From the NCBI RefSeq assembly GCF_001510715.1, contig NZ_LMTJ01000014.1, forward strand, positions 1 through 64,000: a DNA stretch of 64,000 nucleotides, written 5' to 3'. The notes below the pieces were generated by a model. That model ran no database searches. It was given only the letters and a program-made list of their open reading frames with translations, and was not told the origin of the DNA. Positions 25,272 through 35,131 of the stretch are shown here, piece after piece. A program made the position numbers and the translations under genes. Origin of the DNA: Bacillus sp. FJAT-29814 (GTDB lineage Bacteria > Bacillota > Bacilli > Bacillales > Cytobacillaceae). The number at the start of each line of letters is the position of its first letter. Position 1 is the stretch's first letter.

Positions 25272-28200
25272 ATGCTTGACGTCAATAATTTTGAGTATAT
25301 GAAAATTGGTCTTGCATCGCCTGATAAGATCCGTTCGTGGTCATTTGGTGAAGTGAAAAAACCTGAAACAATCAACTATCGTACGTTAAAGCCGGAAAAA
25401 GACGGTTTATTCTGTGAAAGAATTTTCGGTCCGACAAAGGACTGGGAGTGTCACTGCGGCAAGTACAAACGTGTCCGTTATAAAGGTGTTGTCTGTGACC
25501 GTTGCGGTGTTGAGGTAACCCGCGCAAAAGTTCGCCGTGAACGTATGGGTCATATTGAACTAGCAGCTCCTGTTTCCCATATTTGGTACTTTAAAGGAAT
25601 ACCAAGTCGGATGGGGCTTGTTTTGGATATGTCACCTCGCGCTTTGGAGGAAGTCATTTATTTTGCTTCCTATGTGGTAACCGAATCCGGTGATACCGCA
25701 CTTGAAAAGAAACAATTGCTATCTGAAAAAGAATACCGTGCCTATCGTGAAAAGTACGGTAATAAGTTCCAGGCGTCGATGGGTGCCGAAGCGATCAAAA
25801 AGCTTCTTTCTGATATTAATCTGGACAAAGAAGTAGATGCGTTAAAAGAAGAGCTTAAAACTGCGCAAGGCCAGCGTCGTACGCGGGCGATTAAGCGCCT
25901 TGAGGTGTTGGAAGCGTTCCGTAATTCCGGCAACGAGCCATCCTGGATGGTTCTTGATGTACTGCCGGTCATTCCGCCGGAACTGCGTCCGATGGTCCAA
26001 TTGGATGGCGGCAGATTTGCCACATCTGACCTTAATGACCTTTATCGCCGAGTGATCAACAGAAACAACCGCTTAAAGCGTTTATTGGATTTGGGTGCGC
26101 CAAGCATCATCGTGCAAAACGAAAAGCGGATGCTGCAGGAAGCTGTCGATGCGCTAATCGACAACGGCCGCCGTGGTCGTCCGGTTACAGGTCCAGGTAA
26201 CCGTCCTTTAAAGTCACTTTCCCATATGTTAAAAGGAAAACAGGGACGTTTCCGTCAGAACTTGCTTGGAAAACGGGTTGACTATTCTGGCCGTTCCGTT
26301 ATCGTCGTCGGCCCTAACTTGAAAATGTACCAGTGCGGACTTCCAAAGGAAATGGCGCTAGAACTATTCAAGCCATTCGTCATGAAAGAGCTTGTCGAAA
26401 AAGGACTTGCTCACAACATTAAATCAGCAAAACGCAAAATCGAACGGGTATCTCCTGATGTTTGGGATGTCCTTGAAGATGTCATTAAAGAACATCCGGT
26501 TCTGTTAAACCGTGCCCCTACGCTTCACAGACTGGGAATTCAGGCCTTTGAACCAACATTGGTTGAAGGGCGCGCGATCCGTTTGCACCCGCTCGTTTGT
26601 ACGGCTTACAACGCCGACTTCGACGGTGACCAGATGGCCGTTCACGTTCCGCTTTCAGCTGAAGCGCAGGCAGAAGCCCGTCTATTAATGCTTGCGGCAC
26701 AAAACATCTTGAACCCTAAAGATGGAAAGCCGGTTGTTACACCGTCTCAGGACATGGTATTGGGTAACTATTACTTAACCCTAGAGCGGGAAGGCGCCGT
26801 CGGCGAGGGCATGATTTTTAAAGATACAAACGAAGCCTTGTTGGCTTATCAAAACGGCTATGTACACCTGCATACCCGGGTTGCCGTCCATGCTGGTTCG
26901 TTAAATAATGAAACGTTTACGGAAGAACAAAATAACAAACTGCTAATTACAACGGTAGGTAAGCTTGTATTTAACGAAATTCTTCCGAAATCATTCCCTT
27001 ACATCAATGAGCCTACAAGGGATAATTTAGAGGTTAAAACACCTGAGAAGTATTTTGTTGAAAAAGGCGAAGATATCTTGGCGAAGATTCAATCAATGCC
27101 ACTGATTGATCCGTTTAAAAAGAAAATCCTTGGAAACATCATTGCGGAAGTATTCAAGCGGTTCAAAATCACTGAAACGTCAAAAATGCTTGACCGCATG
27201 AAAGACCTTGGTTTTAAATACTCCACAAAAGCTGGTATAACTGTAGGTGTTGCCGACATCGTCGTTCTTGGCGAGAAGGAGCAAATCCTTCATGATGCGC
27301 AAGCTAAAGTGGATAATGTTACAAAGCAATTCAGACGTGGTTTGATTACGGAAGATGAGCGCTATGACCGTGTCATCTCCATCTGGAGCCAGGCGAAAGA
27401 TGTTATTCAGGGCAAGTTGATGAAGTCCTTGAATAAAACGAACCCTATCTTCATGATGAGTGATTCCGGTGCCCGTGGTAACGCCTCGAACTTTACCCAG
27501 CTTGCTGGTATGCGTGGTTTGATGGCCAACCCGGCAGGACGTATCATCGAATTGCCAATCAAATCAAGTTTCCGTGAAGGATTAACCGTATTAGAGTACT
27601 TTATCTCGACGCACGGTGCCCGTAAAGGACTTGCTGATACAGCACTTAAGACAGCTGACTCTGGTTACTTGACACGCCGTCTTGTTGACGTTGCTCAGGA
27701 TGTCATTGTCCGTGAAGACGATTGCGGTACTGACCGCGGCTTTACGATTGGTGCGATTAAGGATGGCACAGAAATCATTGAGACGCTTGAAGAGCGTTTA
27801 ATTGGACGGTATGCGCGTAATCCAATTAAGCATCCAGAAACGAACGAAGTCATCGTGAAGGAAAATGAATTGATTACCGAAGACCTTGCCGAACTAATCA
27901 CGAATTTGGGTATTGAAGAAGTGAAAATCCGTTCAGCATTTACATGTAATACCCGTCATGGGGTATGTAAGAAGTGTTACGGACGCAACTTGGCTACTGG
28001 CCAAGAGGTGGAAGTGGGCGAAGCAGTTGGTATTATCGCAGCGCAGTCCATCGGTGAGCCTGGTACACAGTTGACCATGCGTACATTCCATACCGGCGGT
28101 GTTGCTGGTAACGATATCACTCAAGGTTTGCCGCGTATCCAGGAAATCTTCGAGGCGCGTAATCCTAAAGGCCAGGCCGTTATTTCTGAAATTGATGGTG

Positions 28201-28871
28201 TGGTTGTAGGCATTAACGAAGGCCGTGACCGCCAGCATGAGATTGTCGTTCAAGGCGAAGTGGAATCACGCACCTATAATGCACCATATACAGCCCGCTT
28301 AAAGGTAGCTGTAGGCGACCAGATTGAGCGTGGAGATGAGTTAACAGAAGGATCAATTGATCCGAAAGAGCTTCTTAAAGTGAAAGATGTTATATCTGTT
28401 CAAGAATACTTGCTCCGTGAGGTTCAAAGAGTTTACCGGATGCAAGGGGTTGAAATTGGTGACAAACACGTAGAGGTAATGGTCCGTCAAATGCTGCGCA
28501 AGATTCGTGTTAGCGATGCTGGCGATACAGACGTGCTTCCAGGAACGCTGCTTGATATTCACCAATTTACCGATGCTAACGAACAGGCATTGTTAAATGG
28601 CAAACTTCCAGCAACCGGCCGTCCGGTGCTGCTCGGTATTACCAAAGCGTCTCTTGAAACAGATTCATTCTTGTCGGCAGCATCCTTCCAAGAAACAACA
28701 AGAGTTCTTACCGATGCGGCCATCAAAGGCAAGCGCGATGAACTGCTTGGCTTGAAAGAGAATGTAATCATCGGTAAGCTTGTACCAGCGGGAACAGGAA
28801 TGCAGCGTTACCGCAAAGCAGAGCCTGTCCTTCGCGATACAACATCCGAAGAACCGATTACGGTTGAATAA
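25272..28871 (+). CDS. rpoC: RNA polymerase beta' subunit
   Basis: 1199 aa, same length as B. subtilis. The N-terminal zinc ribbon CHCGKYKRVRYKGVVCDRC (about 60-78) and the active-site loop NADFDGDQM (about 447-455), whose three Asp hold the catalytic magnesium, are intact. The clamp, bridge helix and second zinc site (CNTRHGVCKKC near 893) are present. The start ATG 25272 lies after GGGAGGTAGG. A terminator follows at 28880. Confidence 0.97.
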   Translation: MLDVNNFEYMKIGLASPDKIRSWSFGEVKKPETINYRTLKPEKDGLFCERIFGPTKDWECHCGKYKRVRYKGVVCDRCGVEVTRAKVRRERMGHIELAAPVSHIWYFKGIPSRMGLVLDMSPRALEEVIYFASYVVTESGDTALEKKQLLSEKEYRAYREKYGNKFQASMGAEAIKKLLSDINLDKEVDALKEELKTAQGQRRTRAIKRLEVLEAFRNSGNEPSWMVLDVLPVIPPELRPMVQLDGGRFATSDLNDLYRRVINRNNRLKRLLDLGAPSIIVQNEKRMLQEAVDALIDNGRRGRPVTGPGNRPLKSLSHMLKGKQGRFRQNLLGKRVDYSGRSVIVVGPNLKMYQCGLPKEMALELFKPFVMKELVEKGLAHNIKSAKRKIERVSPDVWDVLEDVIKEHPVLLNRAPTLHRLGIQAFEPTLVEGRAIRLHPLVCTAYNADFDGDQMAVHVPLSAEAQAEARLLMLAAQNILNPKDGKPVVTPSQDMVLGNYYLTLEREGAVGEGMIFKDTNEALLAYQNGYVHLHTRVAVHAGSLNNETFTEEQNNKLLITTVGKLVFNEILPKSFPYINEPTRDNLEVKTPEKYFVEKGEDILAKIQSMPLIDPFKKKILGNIIAEVFKRFKITETSKMLDRMKDLGFKYSTKAGITVGVADIVVLGEKEQILHDAQAKVDNVTKQFRRGLITEDERYDRVISIWSQAKDVIQGKLMKSLNKTNPIFMMSDSGARGNASNFTQLAGMRGLMANPAGRIIELPIKSSFREGLTVLEYFISTHGARKGLADTALKTADSGYLTRRLVDVAQDVIVREDDCGTDRGFTIGAIKDGTEIIETLEERLIGRYARNPIKHPETNEVIVKENELITEDLAELITNLGIEEVKIRSAFTCNTRHGVCKKCYGRNLATGQEVEVGEAVGIIAAQSIGEPGTQLTMRTFHTGGVAGNDITQGLPRIQEIFEARNPKGQAVISEIDGVVVGINEGRDRQHEIVVQGEVESRTYNAPYTARLKVAVGDQIERGDELTEGSIDPKELLKVKDVISVQEYLLREVQRVYRMQGVEIGDKHVEVMVRQMLRKIRVSDAGDTDVLPGTLLDIHQFTDANEQALLNGKLPATGRPVLLGITKASLETDSFLSAASFQETTRVLTDAAIKGKRDELLGLKENVIIGKLVPAGTGMQRYRKAEPVLRDTTSEEPITVE

Positions 28872-28879
28872 CATTATTA

Positions 28880-28912
28880 ACGGTACTTGCCTGATGGCAG
28901 GTACCGTATTTT
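28880..28912 (+). terminator. Terminator after rpoC
   Basis: ACGGTAC with GCC pairs with GGC and GTACCGT around TGAT, followed by ATTTT. Confidence 0.75.
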
Positions 28913-28934
28913 AAGAAAAATATTAAAAGTATTG

Positions 28935-28963
28935 TTGACATATAATTGGCAAGATGTTAATAT
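28935..28963 (+). promoter_or_regulatory. Promoter of rplGB/str operon
   Basis: TTGACA at 28935-28940, 17-bp spacer, TAATAT at 28958-28963. It lies between the rpoC terminator and the L7Ae-like gene. Confidence 0.7.
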
Positions 28964-29007
28964 ATCAAAGGTGCTCCTATACACCTGATACTTTGGAGGA
29001 TATCAAA

Positions 29008-29256
29008 ATGTCTTATGAAAAAGTATTACAGGCGAGCAAGGTCATTATAGGAACAAAACAAACAGTTAAGGCACTAAGAGAAGGCATAGTACAAGAGCTG
29101 GTCATTGCGGCAGATGCCGAAGCGAAAGTAACGAGTCCCGCAGTGAATGAAGCAGAAAGGCTAGGCGTTCCGGTCCAATATGTCGATTCGATGAAAAAAC
29201 TTGGAAAGGCATGTAGGATTGAAGTAAGTGCTGCAGCTGTAGCTATTATCCGTTAA
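29008..29256 (+). CDS. rplGB: L7Ae-family K-turn-binding ribosomal protein (YbxF)
   Basis: 82 aa. An L7Ae/L30e fold with the GTKQTVKAL...VIAADAE...VPVQYV pattern of kink-turn RNA-binding proteins. In B. subtilis the homologue binds K-turns and associates with the ribosome; its exact role is unsettled. ATG 29008 follows TTGGAGGAT. It precedes rpsL as in B. subtilis. Confidence 0.92.
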   Translation: MSYEKVLQASKVIIGTKQTVKALREGIVQELVIAADAEAKVTSPAVNEAERLGVPVQYVDSMKKLGKACRIEVSAAAVAIIR

Positions 29257-29359
29257 AAACTGTTTTTGTAGATCGAGCAATCTGCAAAAACTTTGTTTTT
29301 GCAAAAAAATGAACCACCTGGATGTGTGGGCTTACAAATAGTGAAGGGAGGAAAAACAA

Positions 29360-29782
29360 ATGCCTACTATTAACCAATTAGTGCGCAAGCCACGTCAATC
29401 AACGGCAGAGAAGTCAAAATCTCCAGCGCTTAATAAAGGTTACAACAGCTTTAAGAAATCACAAACTAACGTATCATCACCACAAAAACGCGGGGTATGT
29501 ACTCGTGTTGGTACAATGACTCCGAAGAAACCGAACTCAGCGTTACGTAAATATGCTCGTGTGCGCTTGACAAACGGTATTGAGGTGACTGCATACATTC
29601 CTGGTATCGGCCACAACCTGCAAGAGCACAGCGTTGTTCTTATCCGTGGCGGACGTGTAAAAGACTTACCAGGGGTACGTTATCATATCGTACGTGGTGC
29701 ACTTGATACAGCTGGCGTTAACAATCGTATGCAAGGCCGTTCTAAATACGGTACTAAGCGTCCGAAAGCAGCAAAAAAATAA
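29360..29782 (+). CDS. rpsL: Ribosomal protein uS12
   Basis: 140 aa. It sits at the decoding centre. The streptomycin-relevant lysines are wild type: K56 in TPKKPNSALRK and K101 in GGRVKDLPG. The start ATG follows GAAGGGAGGAAA. It is the first gene of the str set rpsL-rpsG-fusA-tuf. A palindrome TGCAAAAAC/GTTTTTGCA lies upstream at 29283-29303. Confidence 0.97.
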   Translation: MPTINQLVRKPRQSTAEKSKSPALNKGYNSFKKSQTNVSSPQKRGVCTRVGTMTPKKPNSALRKYARVRLTNGIEVTAYIPGIGHNLQEHSVVLIRGGRVKDLPGVRYHIVRGALDTAGVNNRMQGRSKYGTKRPKAAKK

Positions 29783-29823
29783 TCACATTAAAATAGAAAG
29801 CTTCATTGAAAGGAGGAAAAAGC

Positions 29824-30294
29824 ATGCCACGTAAAGGTCCTGTAGCAAAGAGAGACGTGTTACCAGATCCACTTTACAATTCAAAATTAGTTACTCGCCT
29901 GATCAACAAGATGATGATCGACGGTAAAAGAGGTAAATCTCAAGAAATTCTTTACTCTGCATTCAATACAATCCGTGAGCGTTCTGGTAAAGATCCAATG
30001 GAAGTATTTGAAGCAGCGATGAAAAATATCATGCCAGTTCTAGAAGTTAGAGCACGCCGTGTCGGCGGTGCCAACTACCAAGTTCCAGTTGAGGTGCGTC
30101 CTGACCGCCGTACAACTCTTGGTCTTCGCTGGTTAGTTAACTATTCACGCCTTCGCGGTGAAAAAACGATGGAAGAGCGTTTAGCTAACGAAATCATGGA
30201 TGCTGCTAACAACACTGGTGCATCTGTTAAGAAGCGTGAAGATACACACAAAATGGCAGAAGCAAACAAAGCGTTTGCTCACTATCGTTGGTAA
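29824..30294 (+). CDS. rpsG: Ribosomal protein uS7
   Basis: 156 aa. It nucleates assembly of the 30S head and lines the E site. The signature PVAKRDVLPDPLYNS is at residues 7-21. ATG 29824 gives MPRKGP; the in-frame ATG at 29806 lies before the AAGGAGGAAA ribosome site. fusA follows after 51 bp. Confidence 0.97.
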   Translation: MPRKGPVAKRDVLPDPLYNSKLVTRLINKMMIDGKRGKSQEILYSAFNTIRERSGKDPMEVFEAAMKNIMPVLEVRARRVGGANYQVPVEVRPDRRTTLGLRWLVNYSRLRGEKTMEERLANEIMDAANNTGASVKKREDTHKMAEANKAFAHYRW

Positions 30295-30345
30295 TTTTAC
30301 CTTCAAAAATAAAAACACACTCATACTAGGAAGGAGAAAGACCCA

Positions 30346-32427
30346 ATGCCAAGAGAGTTCTCCTTAGAAAAGACTCGTAATATCGGTATCATGGCTCACA
30401 TTGATGCTGGTAAAACCACGACTACTGAGCGTATCCTTTATTACACCGGTAAGATTCACAAAATCGGTGAAACTCACGAAGGTGCGTCTCAGATGGACTG
30501 GATGGAGCAGGAACAAGAGCGCGGAATCACCATTACTTCCGCCGCTACAACTGCCCAGTGGAAAAACCACCGCGTAAACATCATCGACACTCCGGGACAC
30601 GTAGACTTCACAGTTGAAGTTGAACGTTCCCTCCGTGTACTTGATGGTGCGGTTGCGGTACTTGATGCACAATCAGGTGTTGAGCCTCAAACTGAAACAG
30701 TTTGGCGCCAAGCAACAACTTACGGTGTACCACGTGTGGTATTCGTAAACAAGATGGACAAAATCGGCGCGGATTTCTTATATTCTGTTAAGACAATCCA
30801 TGACCGCCTTCAAGCAAACGCTCATCCAATTCAACTGCCAATCGGTGCAGAAGATCAGTTCAGAGGCATTATCGACCTTGTAGAAATGACTGCAAGAATG
30901 TACGGTAATGACCTGGGAACAGATGTACAAGAAGTGGAAATCCCAGAAGAGTATAGAGCTCTAGCTGAGGAATGGCGTGAGAAATTAGTTGAAGCAGTTG
31001 CGGAACTTGATGAAGAATTGATGGAAAAGTACCTTGGTGGTGAAGAAATCACAATCGAAGAGCTGAAAGCTGGCATTCGTAAAGGTACTGTTAACGTTGA
31101 ATTCTATCCAGTAGTCTGTGGTTCTGCATTTAAAAACAAAGGTGTTCAGCCAATGTTGGATGCTGTTATCGATTACCTTCCATCTCCACTGGATGTACCT
31201 TCAATTAAAGGCCATTCTGTTGATGATGAAGACCAGATCGTTGAGCGTCATTCAAACGATGAAGAGCCATTCTCTGCTCTTGCATTTAAAGTAATGACTG
31301 ACCCTTATGTAGGTAAATTAACGTTCTTCCGCGTTTACTCCGGTACTTTAGATTCTGGTTCTTATGTCCAGAACTCTACTAAAGGAAAGCGTGAGCGTAT
31401 CGGACGGATCCTGCAAATGCACGCCAACCACCGTCAGGAAATTACAACAGTTTACTCCGGTGACATTGCTGCAGCTGTTGGCTTAAAAGATACAACTACT
31501 GGCGACACTCTATGTGATGACAAAAACCCTGTTATCCTCGAGTCTATGCAATTCCCAGAGCCAGTAATCGAGCTTTCTGTAGAGCCGAAGTCAAAAGCTG
31601 ACCAAGACAAAATGACAACTGCACTTCAGAAGCTTCAAGAAGAAGACCCAACATTCCGTGCACATACTAACCAGGAAACTGGACAAGTTATCATTGCCGG
31701 TATGGGTGAGCTGCACCTTGATATTATCGTTGACCGTATGCGTCGCGAATTCAAGGTTGAAGCGAACGTTGGTGCACCACAGGTTGCTTATCGTGAAACA
31801 TTTACTTCTTCTGCGCAAGTAGAAGGTAAATTTGCACGTCAGTCCGGTGGTCGCGGACAATACGGACATGTTTGGATCGAATTCTCACCAAACGAAGCTG
31901 GTAAAGGATTCGAATTTGAAAACGGTATTGTTGGCGGGGTAGTACCTCGTGAATATGTTCCAGCCGTTGAAGCGGGTTTAAAGGATTCCCTTGAAAGAGG
32001 CGTACTTGCCGGCTATCCGTTGGTTGATATCAAAGCAAGACTTTTCGATGGTTCATACCATGATGTTGACTCCTCGGAAATGGCGTTTAAGATCGCTGCT
32101 TCTCTAGCGCTTAAGAATGCTGCATCCAAGTGTGCACCAGTCATCCTTGAACCAATCATGAGAGTCGAAGTTGTTATCCCTGAAGAATATTTAGGTGATA
32201 TCATGGGACAAATCACTGCACGCCGCGGTCGCGTTGAAGGTATGGACGCTCGTGGTAATGCCCAAGTGGTTCGTGCGATGGTTCCACTTTCAGAAATGTT
32301 TGGTTATGCGACATCACTTCGTTCAAGCACTCAAGGCCGTGGCGTATTCTCCATGCACTTTGACCATTACGAAGAAGTACCAAAATCAATCTCTGAAGAA
32401 ATTATCAAAAAAAATAAAGGCGAATAA
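30346..32427 (+). CDS. fusA: Elongation factor G
   Basis: 693 aa translocase GTPase. G1 AHIDAGKTT (about 17-25), G3 DTPGH (about 82-86) and G4 NKMD (about 136-139) are intact, and domains II-V follow. It drives tRNA-mRNA movement. A hairpin AAAGGCGAA/TTCGCCTTT (32416-32442) overlaps its stop. Confidence 0.97.
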   Translation: MPREFSLEKTRNIGIMAHIDAGKTTTTERILYYTGKIHKIGETHEGASQMDWMEQEQERGITITSAATTAQWKNHRVNIIDTPGHVDFTVEVERSLRVLDGAVAVLDAQSGVEPQTETVWRQATTYGVPRVVFVNKMDKIGADFLYSVKTIHDRLQANAHPIQLPIGAEDQFRGIIDLVEMTARMYGNDLGTDVQEVEIPEEYRALAEEWREKLVEAVAELDEELMEKYLGGEEITIEELKAGIRKGTVNVEFYPVVCGSAFKNKGVQPMLDAVIDYLPSPLDVPSIKGHSVDDEDQIVERHSNDEEPFSALAFKVMTDPYVGKLTFFRVYSGTLDSGSYVQNSTKGKRERIGRILQMHANHRQEITTVYSGDIAAAVGLKDTTTGDTLCDDKNPVILESMQFPEPVIELSVEPKSKADQDKMTTALQKLQEEDPTFRAHTNQETGQVIIAGMGELHLDIIVDRMRREFKVEANVGAPQVAYRETFTSSAQVEGKFARQSGGRGQYGHVWIEFSPNEAGKGFEFENGIVGGVVPREYVPAVEAGLKDSLERGVLAGYPLVDIKARLFDGSYHDVDSSEMAFKIAASLALKNAASKCAPVILEPIMRVEVVIPEEYLGDIMGQITARRGRVEGMDARGNAQVVRAMVPLSEMFGYATSLRSSTQGRGVFSMHFDHYEEVPKSISEEIIKKNKGE

Positions 32428-32512
32428 TTGATTTTCGCCTTTATATAAAGTATAACTACTTATGTAATATTTGGAACTGTTATCTAGGCGGAAGCCTGAC
32501 TAGCAGTTCCAC
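32416..32512 (+). other. Hairpins in the fusA-tuf gap
   Basis: A perfect 9-bp stem AAAGGCGAA/TTCGCCTTT at 32416-32442 overlaps the fusA stop but has no T-run. A second stem GGAACTG/CAGTTCC with an inner GGC-GGAA-GCC lies at about 32472-32512, before the tuf ribosome site. They may set the excess of EF-Tu over EF-G by processing or attenuation (inference). Confidence 0.55.
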
Positions 32513-32557
32513 TTAAAAATATACTTATCTTTTATTTATTAAAGGAGGATTTTCCTA

Positions 32558-33745
32558 ATGGGTAAAGCTAAATTTGACCGTTCTAAGCCACACGTTAACG
32601 TTGGTACAATTGGTCACGTTGACCACGGTAAAACTACATTAACAGCTGCAATCACTACTGTTCTCGCTAAAATTGGCGGTGCAGAAGCTCGCGGTTATGA
32701 TCAAATCGACAACGCTCCAGAAGAAAAAGAGCGTGGAATCACAATCTCAACTTCTCACGTTGAGTACGAAACAGCAAACCGTCACTACGCACACGTAGAC
32801 TGCCCAGGACACGCTGACTACGTTAAGAACATGATCACTGGTGCTGCTCAAATGGACGGCGGTATTCTTGTTGTATCTGCTGCTGACGGCCCAATGCCAC
32901 AAACTCGTGAGCACATTCTTCTTTCTCGTCAGGTAGGCGTACCTTACCTTGTTGTATTCATGAACAAGTGTGATATGGTTGACGACGAAGAATTATTAGA
33001 GCTAGTTGAAATGGAAGTTCGTGACCTTCTATCTGAATATGACTTCCCAGGAGACGACATTCCTGTAATCAAAGGTTCTGCTCTTAAAGCTCTTGAAGGA
33101 GAACCAGAGTGGGAAGAAAAAATCGTTGAACTTATGGAAGCTGTTGACAGCTATATTCCAAACCCAACACGTGACACTGACAAGCCATTCATGATGCCAG
33201 TTGAGGACGTATTCTCAATCACTGGCCGTGGTACAGTTGCTACAGGCCGTGTTGAGCGTGGCCAAGTTAAAGTTGGTGACGTAGTTGAAATCGTAGGTTT
33301 CACTGAAGAGCCAAAATCTACTACTGTAACAGGTGTAGAAATGTTCCGTAAGCTTCTTGACTTTGCTGAAGCTGGCGACAACATCGGTGCCCTTCTTCGT
33401 GGTGTAGCTCGTGAAGAAATCGAGCGTGGACAAGTTTTGGCTAAGCCAAAGTCCATCACTCCACACACAAAGTTTAAAGCACAAGTTTACGTATTATCAA
33501 AAGAAGAAGGTGGACGTCATACTCCATTCTTCTCAAACTACCGTCCACAATTCTATTTCCGTACTTCTGATATCACTGGAATCATCACTCTTCCAGAAGG
33601 TACTGAAATGGTAATGCCTGGCGACCACATCGAAATGACTGTTGAGCTAATCGCTCCAGTTGCGATCGAAGAAGGAACTAAGTTCTCAATTCGTGAAGGT
33701 GGCCGTACAGTAGGTTCAGGTTCAATCACAACTATCGCTGAGTAA
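32558..33745 (+). CDS. tuf: Elongation factor Tu
   Basis: 395 aa. GTPase motifs GHVDHGKTT (about 19-27), DCPGH (about 81-85) and NKCD (about 136-139) are intact; domains II and III complete it. It delivers aminoacyl-tRNA to the ribosome. It follows fusA after 130 bp with AAAGGAGGA before the start. A strong terminator closes the str operon. Confidence 0.98.
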   Translation: MGKAKFDRSKPHVNVGTIGHVDHGKTTLTAAITTVLAKIGGAEARGYDQIDNAPEEKERGITISTSHVEYETANRHYAHVDCPGHADYVKNMITGAAQMDGGILVVSAADGPMPQTREHILLSRQVGVPYLVVFMNKCDMVDDEELLELVEMEVRDLLSEYDFPGDDIPVIKGSALKALEGEPEWEEKIVELMEAVDSYIPNPTRDTDKPFMMPVEDVFSITGRGTVATGRVERGQVKVGDVVEIVGFTEEPKSTTVTGVEMFRKLLDFAEAGDNIGALLRGVAREEIERGQVLAKPKSITPHTKFKAQVYVLSKEEGGRHTPFFSNYRPQFYFRTSDITGIITLPEGTEMVMPGDHIEMTVELIAPVAIEEGTKFSIREGGRTVGSGSITTIAE

Positions 33746-33756
33746 TTAACATTTAA

Positions 33757-33790
33757 AGAGCAGTCGGGTGACGATCCGGCTGCTTTTTTT
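33757..33790 (+). terminator. Terminator after tuf
   Basis: AGCAG-t-CGG pairs with CCG-g-CTGCT, followed by a long T-run. Confidence 0.9.
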
Positions 33791-33963
33791 GTGCGCATTT
33801 TCAAAAAGTAGCATGTTTCTTCTATATATATAGAAATTAAACGCAAACCCTTACAATTAGGAGATTACTGGAGATTTCAATAAGCTGTTGAAATCAACAT
33901 TATGAGCCTATATAATAGAAAAAGTGTTCAGGTCAAAGACAGTAAAAAAAATCGTGATAAATG

Positions 33964-34127
33964 TTGCGTTTGACATATGTTTTATGTATAATAGACAATG
34001 TTGGTCTTTGACTGCGATGATGTGGGAGGTTGCTGACACACCCGGCCGCTTTGCCATGGCGAGTGTGTGGGAAATTTCCACAGAGTATGTCTATTTTCAA
34101 AAATAGGCGAATAAAGGAGGGAAAATA
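33964..34127 (+). promoter_or_regulatory. S10 operon promoter and leader
   Basis: TATAAT at 33987-33992 with TTGCGT at 33964-33969 (17-bp spacer); a TTGACA at 33970 is only 11 bp away and so is not the -35. The leader has a hairpin with ACACACCCG against CGAGTGTGT (about 34036-34068) and ends with AAAGGAGGG. From 33791 to 33963 I see no gene or motif. Confidence 0.65.
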
Positions 34128-34436
34128 ATGGCAAAACAAAAAATTCGTATCCGCTTAAAAGCATATGACCACAGAATCCTTGATCAATCTGCGGAAAAAA
34201 TCGTTGAAACAGCAAAACGTTCAGGTGCAGCAGTGTCCGGTCCGATTCCGCTTCCAACTGAAAAGTCTGTTTACACAATTCTTCGTGCGGTTCACAAGTA
34301 CAAAGATTCTCGTGAACAATTTGAAATGCGGACACATAAGCGTCTAATCGACATCGTTAACCCAACTCCACAAACAGTTGATGCGTTAATGAGATTGGAT
34401 TTACCATCTGGTGTTGATATCGAAATTAAGCTTTAA
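34128..34436 (+). CDS. rpsJ: Ribosomal protein uS10 (NusE)
   Basis: 102 aa. It is a 30S head protein and, as NusE, links the ribosome or antitermination complexes to NusG. The core signature RIRLKAYDHRILDQS is at about 6-20. It is the first gene of the S10-spc-alpha gene set. The start follows AAAGGAGGGAAA. Confidence 0.97.
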   Translation: MAKQKIRIRLKAYDHRILDQSAEKIVETAKRSGAAVSGPIPLPTEKSVYTILRAVHKYKDSREQFEMRTHKRLIDIVNPTPQTVDALMRLDLPSGVDIEIKL

Positions 34437-34475
34437 TCACAATAAACACACAAAAATTTAGGAGGTGTGACTTAC

Positions 34476-35102
34476 ATGACCAAAGGAATCTTAGGAAGAA
34501 AGATTGGTATGACTCAAGTATTTGCAGAGAACGGCAACTTAATTCCGGTAACTGTTGTTGAGGTAGCTCCAAACGTTGTTCTTCAAAAGAAATCTGTTGA
34601 CACAGACGGTTATGAATCTGTTCAATTAGGCTTCGAAGACAAACGTGAAAAACTATCAAACAAACCTGAAAAAGGACACGTTGCAAAAGCAAATACTGCT
34701 CCTAAGCGCTTCATTCGCGAATTCCGCGGAAACGACTTAGCAAGCTTTGAAGTTGGTCAAGAAGTCAAAGTTGATATTTTCGCTGCTGGCGATTTAGTAG
34801 ATGTTACAGGAATCTCAAAGGGTAAAGGTTTCCAAGGCTCAATCAAACGCCATGGACAATCACGCGGCCCAATGGCTCACGGTTCTCGTTATCATCGTCG
34901 CCCTGGTTCAATGGGACCTGTTGCTCCAAACCGCGTTTTCAAAGGTAAATTATTACCTGGCCGCATGGGCGGAGAGCAAGTAACTGTTCAAAACCTTGAA
35001 ATCGTAAAAGTTGATGCTGAACGCAACTTACTTTTGATTAAAGGTAACGTTCCAGGAGCTAAAAAAGCTTTACTAAAAATTAAAGGTGCGGTAAAAGCAT
35101 AG
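34476..35102 (+). CDS. rplC: Ribosomal protein uL3
   Basis: 208 aa. It reaches to the peptidyl-transferase centre through its central loop; in Bacillus it also stimulates Mini-III. MTKGILGRKIGMTQVF opens the protein. I choose ATG 34476 after TTAGGAGGTG; a non-AUG in-frame codon upstream overlaps that site. Confidence 0.97.
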   Translation: MTKGILGRKIGMTQVFAENGNLIPVTVVEVAPNVVLQKKSVDTDGYESVQLGFEDKREKLSNKPEKGHVAKANTAPKRFIREFRGNDLASFEVGQEVKVDIFAAGDLVDVTGISKGKGFQGSIKRHGQSRGPMAHGSRYHRRPGSMGPVAPNRVFKGKLLPGRMGGEQVTVQNLEIVKVDAERNLLLIKGNVPGAKKALLKIKGAVKA

Positions 35103-35131
35103 TCACTTTCTGAGAAAGGAGGAACAAAGGA

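Noticed and set aside
33970..33992. TTGACA-TATAAT pair as S10 promoter
   Set aside because: The spacer is only 11 bp; TTGCGT at 33964 with 17 bp fits the same -10 better.
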